Shown in pieces: positions 1 to 13,000 of a DNA stretch of 64,000 bases. The notes under the pieces are model-generated. The model was not told the DNA's origin. It made no database searches and was given only the letters and a program-made list of their open reading frames with translations. The translations under genes and the position numbers were made by a program. Location of the stretch: NCBI GenBank assembly GCA_965263285.1, contig CBDHHD010000016.1, forward strand, positions 1-64,000. The letters run 5' to 3'. Within the stretch, counting starts at the first letter, position 1. Every line of letters begins with the position of its first letter. This DNA comes from JASGCP01 sp965263285. GTDB lineage: Bacteria; Bacteroidota; Bacteroidia; Chitinophagales; Chitinophagaceae.

Positions 1-2080
1 TATATCTCGCTTTCTATCTTGCGAGGCAATAACGACTTTCTTTCCTTCCACAAGAGGAGTAAAAAGCACTTGTGCAAGTGCATCAAAGAAATATTCTATA
101 GATGCATCTATATTATTTACTCCTAAAAAATAATCATTTACTTTCATCCAAAAAAGATAATTCACTACATTTCTATGCTCCACCATCACTCCCTTAGGAT
201 TTCCCGTTGTCCCCGAAGTATAGATAATATACGCTAACGCATGAGAGTTAATGGTTAATGGTAAATGGTTAATGGTTAATGAATATAATCCTTTTAGAAA
301 TTGTTCATCTGTTACATTAACAATTGCAAACTGAACATGTTCAATTTTCAATTTGCAATTTGTAATTAAACACTTAGGTTGAGTATCTTGTAAAATAAAC
401 AATATCCGCTCTTCAGGGTATTCAGGAGAGATAGGACAATAAGCAGCTCCACTCTTAAGCACTCCTAAGATGGCAATAATCATCCATTCGCTACGTTCTA
501 ATAACAAACAAATAATATCATCTGCTTGAGTATGATAGTTATTGTGTAAATAATTTGCCAATTGATTAGCTTTGTTGTTTAGCTCCTGGTAGGTTAATTG
601 CTTCTCCTCAAATACCACCGCTATGTTATTCGGCGTTCTTTCTACTTGCTCTTCAAATAACTGATGTATGGTTTTGTCTTTGGGATATTCTCTTTCGGTT
701 TTGTTGTATTCATATATAAGATAATTGTATTCTTCATTATTAACAAATCTTATAGATTTCAAATCGTTATCTAATCTATCTCTCACAATCTGCGTTAGAA
801 TCAATTCATAAGTCTTAACAAATCTATCTATTGTTTCTCTTTTATAGAGTGCTGTAGCATAGTTAAAACAAATTTGTAACCCATCATTTCTTTCCGATAC
901 CATCGTGGTTACATCAAATTTCGCTGGTATTATATTTGTCCTATTGTTTTGATAAGTTTTAAACAATGTTGTATCACCACCACCAAAATCTTGTACTCCA
1001 AACATAATTTGAAAAATCGGATGGCGACTCGTATCTCGTTCTACATGCAATTCCTCTACCAATTGTTCAAAAGGAATGTCTTGATTGTTTTGCCCCTGAG
1101 TAACAATGACATTTACTTTTTCAATATATGCTTTCAAAGTATCCTTGAAATCTATTTGTATCCTTAGTGCTAAGCTATTTACAAAAAAGCCAATCATGTC
1201 TTCCGTACCTGCATAATGCCTATTTGCAAAGGGAGTTCCTACTACAATATCTTGCTCATTGCTATAAGCAGATAAAAACAAATAGTATCCAGATAACAAA
1301 ACACTATATAGACTTGCATTTAATTGTTTAGCTACTACTTTTAAATTTTGACTAGTTTCTTTTGACAACAACGAAATAATAGCATCCCCCTCATAGTTCA
1401 TTTGCAAAGGACGAGAAAAATCAACAGGCAAATGACTATTATTATACCCATCTAATTGCTCTTTCCAATAATTCAATTCTTTATCCCATCTTTCCCCTTG
1501 TAAAAAATCCCTTTGCCACAAAGCATAATCCTTATATTGTATGTTTGTTGTATGTGTTAATTGCTTTTGATTAACTAATAATTGATATGCATAATAAACT
1601 TCTTTTTGAAACACCTCTACAGACCATCCATCAAACGCTATATGATGAACAACTATCGTTAATATGATTTTGCCATCTTTCTTTTTGGGTGTAAAGAACT
1701 TTATCTGTATAGGCAATTCCTTATCTAATTGAAACGAATATCTTACTGCAGTTAATATTTTCTTTTCTACATCACTCTTGCTAATATAGACTTCTTCTTG
1801 TATTAGGTTTTCTGGTATCTCCTTAATTGACTGATAAGTGGCGCCCCTTTCATTTTCTTCAACAACTGTTCGTAAAACTTCATGTTTTCCTACTACAAAT
1901 AACAATGCCTCTTTTAGCTTCTCTTTATCTGCCATCTTGTCGATTTCAAACACCATTGGTATATTATATACTGCACTATTAGCTTTGTCATACTGATAGA
2001 TAAACCATAATCTATTTTGTGCGTAGGACAACACTTGCTCTTCTTCACTATTGAATACTTGCCTTGCTACAGATATCTTT
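1..2080 (-). other. NRPS C module 5: C and partial A domain
   Basis: The C domain (HHIAFDG at about 1628-1648) is a copy of the one in module 4. The A domain runs off the left edge after core A4. The visible part reads YIIYTSGTTGNPKG and then YFFDALAQVLF, which gives D235, A236 and possibly Q239. That is too little to call a substrate, but it differs from every other A domain in the window. Confidence 0.7.
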
Positions 2081-5000
2081 TCAATATTATCTGACAATAG
2101 ATACTTAGCTAATTGACGAATGGTATTTATTTCAAAGATAATTCTAACAGAAAAAGAAGTGTTAAATTCCTTATTTATTAGATTCATCAAGCGAATACTC
2201 AAAATACTATTTCCCCCTAATCTAAAAAAAGATTGTGTTACACTTAAATCAGATATTGAAATTTGTAATAAGCCTGACCATATTTTTAATAACCGTTTTT
2301 CTGTATTATTTTTAGGTAATTCTATTTCTTCTTCTCTTAGTTTACAGTCATAACTCAATAATGTCTTTCTATCCAGCTTGCCATTAACCGTTAAAGGCAT
2401 TTGCTCTATTTGCACTAATCCTGTAGGCACCATGTATTCAGGTAATTGCTTAGACAGATCACTTCTCAATTCTTCTACATCTACCTGTTCCCTAGCCACA
2501 AAATATCCCACTAAATATTTATTATCTGCTTTCTCATTAACCAATACCACCGCTTGTTGAATAACCTCCCCATCCTTCCATTCTAAAATCCTATTCTCTA
2601 TCTCTCCTAACTCAATTCGATAGCCTCGTATCTTCACTTGAAAGTCATTTCTACCTATATATTCAATATTTCCATCAGGTAGCATTCTAACTAAATCACC
2701 TGTTTTATATATTCGCTCATTTCTGTTTTGCTTTTTTTCTTCTTCAGCTTGAAAAGGATTTTGAATAAATTTTTCTGCGGTTAGTTCGAGTCTATTCAAA
2801 TACCCTCTTGCTAAGCCATCGCCTCCAATATATAATTCGCCAATAGCACCCATAGGTAACAACCTCTTATCACTATCTAAAATATAAATAACTGTGTTAT
2901 CAATAGGCTTACCAATAGGCACAAGCGTTTCCTTATCTAAATTATTACAATCAGCAAATAAAACATCTATTGACGCTTCCGTAGGTCCGTATAAATTATG
3001 TATAGATACCGCAGGAAACAAATACTTAAACTTAATTACTGTACGAAGTTCCAACGCCTCTCCACTACAAAATAGGTATTTCAAAGAAGCTAAACAATTC
3101 TCCTTATCTACTATATATTCCAAAAAGGCTACAAGTACTGATGGCACAAAATGAATAGTAGTAATTTTTCTCTCTTGTATCGTACTCAATAGCTGAGTAG
3201 CATCTTTTTCTAATCCTTGCTTTAACACAACTATTGTAGCACCTGCCCAATTTGCCCATAATAATTCCCATACAGACACATCAAAAGAACAATTTGTCTT
3301 TTGTAAAACCCTATCTTCTTCATTCAATGGATATTTAGATTGCATCCATACAATTCTATTAACTACTCCTCCATGCTCAATCATCACCCCCTTAGGATTC
3401 CCCGTTGTACCTGAGGTGTAAATAACATACGCTAAAGCATGAGAGCTAATGGTTAATGGTAAATGGTTAATGGTTAATGAATATAATTCTTTTAGAAATT
3501 GTTCATCTGTTACATTAACAATTGGAAACTGAACATGTTCAATTTGCAATTTGCAATTTATAATTAAACACTTAGGCTTTGTGTCTTGTAAAATAAACAA
3601 CACCCTCTCTTCTGGATACTCAGGAGAGATAGGACAATAAGCAGCTCCACTCTTAAGCACTCCTAAGATGGCAATAATCATCCATTCACTGCGTTCTAAT
3701 AACAAGCAAATAATATCATCCGCTTTAGTATTATAATTGTGATACAAATAATAAGCTAACTGATTAGCTTTGTTGTTTAGCTCCTGGTAGGTTAATTGCT
3801 TCTCCTCAAATACCACCGCTATGTTATTCGGCGTTCTTTCTACTTGCTCTTCAAATAACTGATGTATGGTTTTGTCTTTGGGATATTCTCTTTCGGTTTT
3901 GTTGTATTCATATATAAGATAATTGTATTCTTCATTATTAACAAATCTTATAGATTTCAAATCGTTATCTAATCTATCTCTCACAATCTGCGTTAGAATC
4001 AATTCATAAGTCTTAACAAATCTATCTATTGTTTCTCTTTTATAGAGTGCTGTAGCATAGTTAAAACAAATTTGTAACCCATCATTTCTTTCCGATACCA
4101 TCGTGGTTACATCAAATTTCGCTGGTATTATATTTGTCCTATTGTTTTGATAAGTTTTAAACAATGTTGTATCACCACCACCAAAATCTTGTACTCCAAA
4201 CATAATTTGAAAAATCGGATGGCGACTCGTATCTCGTTCTACATGCAATTCCTCTACCAATTGTTCAAAAGGAATGTCTTGATTGTTTTGCCCCTGAGTA
4301 ACAATGACATTTACTTTTTCAATATATGCTTTCAAAGTATCCTTGAAATCTATTTGTATCCTTAGTGCTAAGCTATTTACAAAAAAGCCAATCATGTCTT
4401 CCGTACCTGCATAATGCCTATTTGCAAAGGGAGTTCCTACTACAATATCTTGCTCATTGCTATAAGCAGATAAAAACAAATAGTATCCAGATAACAAAAC
4501 ACTATATAGACTTGCATTTAATTGTTTAGCTACTACTTTTAAATTTTGACTAGTTTCTTTTGACAACAACGAAATAATAGCATCCCCCTCATAGTTCATT
4601 TGCAAAGGACGAGAAAAATCAACAGGCAAATGACTATTATTATACCCATCTAATTGCTCTTTCCAATAATTCAATTCTTTATCCCATCTTTCCCCTTGTA
4701 AAAAATCCCTTTGCCACAAAGCATAATCCTTATATTGTATGTTTGTTGTATGTGTTAATTGCTTTTGATTAACTAATAATTGATATGCATAATAAACTTC
4801 TTTTTGAAACACCTCTACAGACCATCCATCAAACGCTATATGATGAACAACTATCGTTAATATGATTTTGCCATCTTTCTTTTTGGGTGTAAAGAACTTT
4901 ATCTGTATAGGCAATTCCTTATCTAATTGAAACGAATATCTTACTGCAGTTAATATTTTCTTTTCTACATCACTCTTGCTAATATAGACTTCTTCTTGTA

Positions 5001-8000
5001 TTAGGTTTTCTGGTATCTCCTTAATTGACTGATAAGTGGCGCCCCTTTCATTTTCTTCAACAACTGTTCGTAAAACTTCATGTTTTCCTACTACAAATAA
5101 CAATGCCTCTTTTAGCTTCTCTTTATCTGCCATCTTGTCGATTTCAAACACCATTGGTATATTATATACTGCACTATTAGCTTTGTCATACTGATAGATA
5201 AACCATAATCTATTTTGTGCGTAGGACAACACTTGCTCTTCTTCACTATTGAATACTTGCCTTGCTACAGATATCTTTTCAATATTATCTGACAATAGAT
5301 ACTTAGCTAATTGACGAATGGTATTTATTTCAAAGATAATTCTAACAGAAAAAGAAGTGTTAAATTCCTTATTTATTAGATTCATCAAGCGAATACTCAA
5401 AATACTATTTCCCCCTAATCTAAAAAAAGATTGTGTTACACTTAAATCAGATATTGAAATTTGTAATAAGCCTGACCATATTTTTAATAACCGTTTTTCT
5501 GTATTATTTTTAGGTAATTCTATTTCTTCTTCTCTTAGTTTACAGTCATAACTCAATAATGTCTTTCTATCCAGCTTGCCATTAACCGTTAAAGGCATTT
5601 GCTCTATTTGCACTAATCCTGTAGGCACCATGTATTCAGGTAATTGCTTAGACAGATCACTTCTCAATTCTTCTACATCTACCTGTTCCCTAGCCACAAA
5701 ATATCCCACTAAATATTTATTATCTGCTTTCTCATTAACCAATACCACCGCTTGTTGAATAACCTCCCCATCCTTCCATTCTAAAATCCTATTCTCTATC
5801 TCTCCTAACTCAATTCGATAGCCTCGTATCTTCACTTGAAAGTCATTTCTACCTATATATTCAATATTTCCATCAGGTAGCATTCTAACTAAATCACCTG
5901 TTTTATATATTCGCTCATTTCTGTTTTGCTTTTTTTCTTCTTCAGCTTGAAAAGGATTTTGAATAAATTTTTCTGCGGTTAGTTCGAGTCTATTCAAATA
6001 CCCTCTTGCTAAGCCATCGCCTCCAATGTATAATTCGCCAATAGCACCCATAGGTAACAACCTCTTATCACTATCTAAAATATAAATAACTGTGTTATCA
6101 ATAGGCTTACCAATAGGCACAAGCGTTTCCTTATCTAAATTATTACAATCAGCAAATAAAACATCTATTGACGCTTCCGTAGGTCCGTATAAATTATGTA
6201 TAGATACCGCAGGAAACAAATACTTAAACTTAATTACTATACGAAGTTCCAACGCCTCTCCACTACAAAATAGGTATTTCAAAGAAGCTAAACAATTCTC
6301 CTTATCTACTATATGTTCCAAAAAGGCTACAAGTACTGATGGCACAAAATGAATAGTAGTAATTTTTCTCTCTTGTATCGTACTCAATAGCTGAGTAGCA
6401 TCTTTTTCTAATCCTTGCTTTAACACAACTATTGTAGCACCTGCCCAATTTGCCCATAATAATTCCCATACAGACACATCAAAAGAACAATTTGTCTTTT
6501 GTAAAACCCTATCTTCTTCATTCAATGGATATTTAGATTGCATCCATACAATTCTATTAACTACTCCTCCATGCTCAATCATCACCCCCTTAGGATTCCC
6601 CGTTGTACCTGAGGTGTAAATAACATACGCTAAAGCATGAGAGCTAATGGTTAATGGTAAATGGTTAATGGTTAATGAATATAATTCTTTTAGAAATTGT
6701 TCATCTGTTACATTAACAATTGGAAACTGAACATGTTCAATTTGCAATTTGCAATTTATAATTAAACACTTAGGCTTTGTGTCTTGTAAAATAAACAACA
6801 CCCTCTCTTCTGGATACTCAGGAGAGATAGGACAATAAGCAGCTCCACTCTTAAGCACTCCTAAAATGGCAATAATCATCCATTCACTGCGTTCTAATAA
6901 CAAGCAAATAATATCATCCGCTTTAGTATTATAATTGTGATACAAATAATAAGCTAACTGATTTGCTTTGCTATTTAGCTCTTGATAGGTTAGTTGCTTC
7001 TCCTCAAATATCACCGCTATATTATTCGGTGTTCGTGTTACTTGTTCTTCAAATAGCTGGTGTATGGTTTTGTCTTTAGGATATTCTTTTTCTGTTTTAT
7101 TGTAGTCATACACTAAATACTGATAGTCTTCATCCATCAATTTAAAAACCACCCTTTCTTCTTTACATAATTGATCTAATACACTATTATAGTATCTTAC
7201 AAAATAAGATAAATATGCTTGATCAACACTATTACTGTGTCCACTAAAAACAAACCCATATCCACCACTATACTTATATACCTTACATATAAAAAGAATA
7301 CTTGTTATGTTGCTAAGCTCCTCATTTAAAAACTCATTTATATGAGTTCTCTCTTCATGCCCTACAAAATGGCTAAAGTCATTATAACTATACGCTATAT
7401 CAAACAAATCTCTGCCTCCTAATTGTTGCTTGATTTCATTATAAGGATATTGCTTGTGATTCACTATCTTTTTTACACTATCTCTTAATCTGCTTAATGC
7501 TGTACCTAATGCTTCCTTATCTCTTAACTCATACCTGAAAGGTAGCATCGTAACAAATAATCCTAATTGCCTGTCCCCTCCCTCTTTCTCTATACGATTA
7601 TGTTTCTCTAACCCTATTGTAATATCTCGCTCATTAAAAAATAACGACAACACAGTCATATAAGACAATAATAATAACTCTTCAACTGTACAGCTATACT
7701 TACTCGATATAGCTTCTATCTGTCTTAAGCGTAATCCCTCTATCTGTTGTCGTTCTGCTACTACACTTACTCCATTGCTTTTACTAAAATTCCATTGAGG
7801 AGTCAACAATATACTTTCCGCTAAATATTCCCGCCAAAACAATCTTGTGTCTTCATTATTTAATGCCGATAGCTCATTTCTTATAAATTCCCCATATAAT
7901 AATTTTGATTGCTCTTCTTCATATAGCTTATCATTATCATGCTGATACAGATCAACTAATTCCCTTATAAATAAGTTTAAACTATACCCATCTAAAATGG

Positions 8001-10006
8001 CATGGTGAAAACTAAAAAATAACACAAAACCTTCTGCCTGTTCAATAATATAGAATCTATATAAACCCGCTATCTCTCTATTAAATGCTAATACTATCTC
8101 TTTCTTTCTAACCTCTTCAATACTATCGGTAACAAAAAATAACTTACCCTTTACCTCCACTCGCTTTTGCACTAGGGCATAGATATTACCATCTTCTAAC
8201 ATCCTATACCCCGTTCTTAAAATATCATGCCTATTAATAATGGTCTGAAGACATCTCTCTATTTTTTCTCTATTGCATGTTCCCGAAAAATATTGTATCT
8301 GAAATGTAAGATAAGCACCATGTCCTAATTTCTCCTGTTCAAAAAACATACCTAACTGTAACATCCCCGCTGGGTAACAATCCTCATAATCTTCTTTAGA
8401 AATAGCAACACTGCTATCTATTAATTGATACGGCATATAATCCCCTTCTTGCTCTCTTTGCTTTAATGTTATACTATTTTTTATCAGTCCTCTAATGGTA
8501 GGATATTCAAATAAATCCTTAAAAGACAATCCAAAATTAAAGCGACTATTTATCTTGCTAATCAGTCGTATCGCTGTAATGCTATGACCACCCAAATTAA
8601 AAAAACTATCCTCAATCCCTATCTTGTTTTTACCTATATTCAATATCTCGCTCCATATTTCCACCATCTCTTGCTCCTCTTGGGTATTAGGGGCTATATA
8701 CGATTGCCATTCTATTTCAGGGTCAGACAAACGAGACTTATCTAACTTGCCACTTTCCGTCAAGGGCATACTATCTAAAAACACTATCTCCTGCAATGAC
8801 ATATAATCTGGCAATCCTAAACTATCATTTATCACCTTACTTAATTTATCTACCGCCACCTTGCTTTCTCCCTTCGTCTTCTCCTCGTTAATAATATAAC
8901 CTATTACCATACTATACAATTCATTCTCTCCAAACTCACTGCCTAAAGGACAACCGCCTATATTATATTGCAATAATTGCTGTTTTATCCTCTCAATCAT
9001 TATACCCGAACCTATCCATTGAGAGACAAGGCATGCCTTGTCTATACGAGAATCACATTCTACAACAATCATACCCTTGCCATTATCTAATATCTTGGCT
9101 TGTTCTATTGCTCTGTCAAATACACTATACTTATCTAAATCTATTAAACCCTCATATACATTCCCTCGCTTGCTCACATAGTACGCAGTCAATTCACTTG
9201 TCAATTGCTCTATTTGATTACCATCAACACCTAAAACTATCTCCGCTAAAACCATTTTAGATTCATCCCTGTTTTCTTGCTTAATTTGAATATCAAAGGC
9301 AATACACAATCTATTTAATTCAGTAGACAACAACTCCAAAATATGTCCTAATTCTATCCATACTAATTTATCCGCAAAATCACCATATAAAGGCCTGATA
9401 GCCGACCAATTCACTACCAACTCAATACTATTTTGATCATTATTGCTATGATCCTCTACTCTTTGAAGTGCATTATTAAGAGGATGGTAGTAATACACAC
9501 CTCCCTCTATCCCTTCTATTCCTGATTCCAAAACCCTTACATAACATTCTATTGGATATGCACTACCTCCAGACGGATATAGATATTTTGGCAGTATCTT
9601 GTCTGATAAGGACTTGCCCTGTAATCTCGTTAAAACCCTTGCTATCTTGTCTTTCGTTAGCAAAGAATCTATTACATTTTTTGTTTTTACTTTAATCTGT
9701 TTGGCTTCTCTAATAATAGTATCTATCAATGAAGTATCTACAAATCTATCTCTAAAATTCCTATAGCTCTTCGTTAATCTATATTCCTGTTCGGCAATAC
9801 CATTGTCTTTAAAGATTATAGTATCTGTTAAATCCTTTCTTATTCCTCTTTGTTCTAACTTAAAGACTTCCTTATCAAAGTTTTCATCTGCTCCTTTAGT
9901 TATTAATTGCTCTCTAACCACAAAGCCTACCAACACTTCACTATTATTCTTTTTAAACAACTGCACTGCCGATTGTTTAACTCCCTCTAATTTATTTAAT
10001 TTATTT
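1..10006 (-). CDS. NRPS C, 3' part after the frameshift (continues beyond the left edge)
   Basis: This is the downstream part of the third NRPS, read right to left. The frame stayed open in every stretch I checked by triplets, and it aligns throughout with the intact genes A and B. It encodes the inserted oxidase and the C-terminal end of the cysteine A domain, a T domain (GGHS type), then C-A(Ser)-T, C-A(Ser)-T, and C plus a partial A that runs off the window. The C domains keep HHAILDG (about 8000) and HHIAFDG (about 4840 and 1640). The reading frame is one base out of register with the 5' part at 9996-15836. Without correction it could be made only by re-initiation, for example at the ATG at 9255 inside the oxidase. 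The thioesterase expected from genes A and B lies outside the window. Confidence 0.85.
248..281. repeat. Heptanucleotide repeat tract inside A domains (first of 13)
   Basis: Five 7-base units of TTAATGG type (TTAATGG, TTAATGG, TAAATGG, TTAATGG, TTAATG). They encode the linker LTINHLPLTISS ahead of core A3. Equivalent tracts start near 3446, 6644, 14020, 21808, 26350, 33757, 41558, 47890, 51094, 57551, 60747 and 63938, one in every non-Cys A domain with this region in the window. A second heptamer tract of CAATTTG type lies about 50-80 bases further along the plus strand in each (here about 335-366). The Cys A domains have neither. Confidence 0.85.
563..3760 (-). repeat. Tandem module duplication, copy 1
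   Basis: 3198 bp (1066 codons, in frame), repeated directly at 3761-6958. By eye I found four substitutions: 2830, 3041, 3117 and 3667 (opposite 6028, 6239, 6315 and 6865). The unit begins and ends inside the N-terminal part of an A domain (around TYQELNNKANQL), not at a module border. It therefore carries A(most)-T-C-A(start). Confidence 0.92.
2090..5280 (-). other. NRPS C module 4: C-A(Ser)-T (duplicate)
   Basis: The C domain has HHIAFDG at about 4826-4846. The A domain has the same DVWHFSLIDK serine code as module 3, read directly at 3010-3290. The T domain is at about 2210. The A-T part and the following C domain are near-identical at the DNA level to those of module 3 because of the 3198-bp duplication, so this line should incorporate two consecutive serines. 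Confidence 0.8.
3761..6958 (-). repeat. Tandem module duplication, copy 2
   Basis: Second copy of the 3198-bp unit. Identity with copy 1 stops at 6964, where TGATTAG becomes TGATTTG. The left end of the alignment stops at 562/3760, so the junction is resolved to within about five bases. The sequence beyond both ends is about 90% similar, as expected for homologous A domains. Confidence 0.92.
5290..8430 (-). other. NRPS C module 3: C-A(Ser)-T
   Basis: The C domain (CYPAGMLQLGMFFE type, HHAILDG at about 7990-8010) belongs to the class that follows cysteine modules here. The A domain core reads FDVSVWELLWAN, HFVPS, FCSGEAL and NLYGPTEASID. This gives DVWHFSLIDK, essentially the serine code of EntF. 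The T domain (about 5400) precedes another C domain. From about 6958 downward the sequence is the upstream copy of the tandem duplication. Confidence 0.8.
8865..9805 (-). other. Oxidase (Ox) domain inserted in the Cys A domain of NRPS C
   Basis: About 315 residues lie between A8 and A9 (LPDYM) that are absent from the cysteine A domains of gene A and of gene B module 2. The domain resembles SagB/McbC-type FMN-dependent dehydrogenases, with YPSGGSAYPIECYV (about 9540-9590), a GVYYYHPLNNALQRV strand and a D..VWIELGHILELL helix. In epothilone- and bleomycin-type systems this domain oxidises thiazoline to thiazole. It lies downstream of the frameshift. Confidence 0.75.
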
Positions 10007-13000
10007 CAATCTCCTCCAATTCCACTCTGTACCCTCTTATCTTCACTTGAAAATCCTTTCTGCCTCTAAACTCTACCCATCCCTCTGCATGCAAAATACC
10101 CCTATCTCCTGTTTTATATATCCTCCCTAATTCGGGATGTTCTTTAAATTGTTTGTCTATTTGCTCCTCATTATTCCAATATCCTTGCGCCACTCCCTTG
10201 CCTCCTATATAAATATCTCCCTCAACCCCAACAGGTGAATGAATCAATTCGTGATTTAAAATATAGATTTGCTGATTAGGCATGGGATAACCATAAGGAA
10301 TACTTTTCCAATCTGGATTTATATTCTTAATCTCATACCATATTGACCAAACACTCCCTTCCGTTGCTCCTCCCAAACTTATTACTTGTGTATCTTTAGA
10401 TTGCCGTTTTATCTTATCAGGTAATTGCAAAGGCAACCAATCGCCACTTAACAGATATAGTCTTATACTATCCAATCTCATTTCTCTCGTCCTTGCCTCA
10501 TCTACCAATAACTCGGCTAATTGAGGCACTGTATTCCATAAAGTTATTTTATGCTTTTCAATGAGCGATAACCAATGCTGAGTATCTTGCCTCTCTTCAT
10601 CATTCACAAAAACAATTCTCCCTCCCACTAATAACAAACCAAAAATATCATAAACAGATAAATCAAAACTCAATTCCGACAATGCCAATACACTATCCTT
10701 TTCTGTAACTTTATATCTATTATTCACTGCTATAATGGTATTCATCATATTCTCATGGCTAATCGCCACTCCCTTAGGCTTGCCCGTACTACCTGATGTA
10801 TAGATAATATAAGCTATATCTGAAAGCAATACAATGGGCAAATGAATATTTTTCTCCCGCTCTTTTAATAACAACTCCTCAATAATCAATAGCCTTATAT
10901 TTGATGCTTGTAATTGTCTCTTATGCTCATATTCCTTTTTAGAAATCAATAACACCTTCGTGTCGCTCTCCTCCATTATCTCAAGTATCCTGCTCACAGA
11001 CCAATGGATATTCAAAGGAATATAAGCTTTACCCGATTGCATAATACCAAGACTACTCACTACTTGATTATAGCCTTTCTCAGATAAAATAGCAACAGTT
11101 TGTTCTTCTTTATAATACTTATATAGATGAGTAGCTATATTTTTAAATCCTATAGCCACTTCTCTATGTTTATATGCTTGCTTATTATTCCCTCCTTCCA
11201 CCACAGCAATAGCATTACACTTGCATGCATCTTGTATAACACAGTTGTCATAGAAGTCTATAATTGTCTTCACATCATATTCTTCTGCAGTAGCATTATA
11301 TTTTTCAATAATATGTTGATAAGTAGCAGGCAATCTATAACATTCCAATCTATCCCTCTGTATATCCATCGCTGCTATCTTCCTTATCAAATAAGCATAC
11401 TCATCCAACATCCCCTCTATTACTTCAGGTAAAAATAACTGCTCTACAAAATCCCAACGAAGAATCAAATTGCCATTATAATCTTCATATACCGCATTGT
11501 CTATCCAAACCTGTGATGTTCTTGAAATAGAATAGTGTTGTCTCCCAAACAAATTAATAACATCCCCTTCTTCTTTTTTTTCTTTAAATCCTAATACACT
11601 CGTTAATACAATCGGAGCTATAGCCTTGGAAATAGACCATTGTTTTCGCTCTCTTATCAATCTTTGAAAGTCAATCCCATCAAATAGATTATTCTCTATA
11701 TCATCCCAAAGAACATTTTGTACTCCTTTTAAATAATGCTCTACAATATCTCTACTTTTTACATCATCATAATTATATAACTCTAAATTTGTAAAATCAC
11801 CCAATATATCATTCACCTCTTTATGTAACGGCAAGCGATTAAACAAAGTCAAATTAATACTAAATTTATCTTGACCTGACCAACGACATAATACCTTACC
11901 ATATAATGACAATAACAGAGAAGTAGGACTCAGTTGTATTTTAGCTAATTTCTCCTGTAACATATCATACGTCTCTTTCTCTATTATCCTTAAACCCCTT
12001 TTAGTAGTAGACTGCTTAACCATTGATGGTTCTATCACTATCGGAAGATTACAGCTAAAATCATAATCCTCTAACTTAGTCTCCCAATATGTTTTTGCTT
12101 TGTCAAACAATTTACTATCACGAATGCGTTGTAGTGCTAAAATATATTCATGATATGTAATATGCAGCGTGGGCAATACAATATCCAGATTATTATAAAT
12201 CTTTACCAACTCAGTAAAAAATATTCGCATACTATTATCATCCATAATAATAGCATCAGACATAAAATGAATAACATACGAACCTTTATTCTCTGACACT
12301 TCTATAATGATTATAGGAAACCTTGCTACATCTACCTTCATATTTAATAGCCTGTTCCTAATATCTAACAAGGCTTCTTCTGTCGTTATTTTATTAACAG
12401 GAATAGAATAATAACAATTATCAGCTGGTAAAATCTGTTGACCTTGATCAGTAAAAACAGTTCGCAAACCTGCATGTCTTAGCACTAAACGATTTAAAGC
12501 TTTTTCTAAATTTTCAACAGATAAATCATCCACAACAAACTCACTATAGCCCCCTGTAGAAATATTGCCTATCTCAAACAAATCTATTCTCCCCATATAA
12601 TAAGCTTGTTGCACATTATTTAACGGAAACAAACTATAATCCTCCTTTTTTATATCAGTCAACATATAATCTTGATATACAAATCCCGTATCTTTTTGTT
12701 CAATGATATGCGATATCTCTCTAATAGTAGGATAAGCAAAAATATCTTTTACACTTAGTTGCACTAGCAGCTCTCTATTCAATTGACCAACCAATCGAAT
12801 AGACAGCAAACTATTCCCACCTAATCTAAAAAAAGATTGCGTTACACTTAACTCCGACTCAGATATTTTCAATAAATTTGACCATATCTTTAGCAATCGT
12901 TCTTCCGTATTGTTCTTTGGCAATTCTATAACCTCATCACTTATTTTATATTCAATATTTAACAATGCTTTTCTATCTAGCTTGCCATTCACCGTTAAAG

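Larger units (their letters stand above)
8450..12690 (-). other. NRPS C module 2: Cy-A(Cys)+Ox-T
   Basis: The Cy domain has FPLNNVQQAYYMGR, DxxxxDxxS (about 12229-12265) and GDFT. The A domain has the cysteine code DLYNLSLVWK. An oxidase is inserted between A8 and A9 (about 8865-9805), so Cys should be cyclised and oxidised to a thiazole. The module is split by the frameshift at 10004-10006, which falls after A8 and before the oxidase. T motif GGHS is at about 8600. Confidence 0.8.

Noticed and set aside
248..366. The heptamer tracts as a CRISPR array or an origin
   Set aside because: The units are contiguous without spacers, occur once per A domain, and are in an open frame. They do not have the organisation of either.
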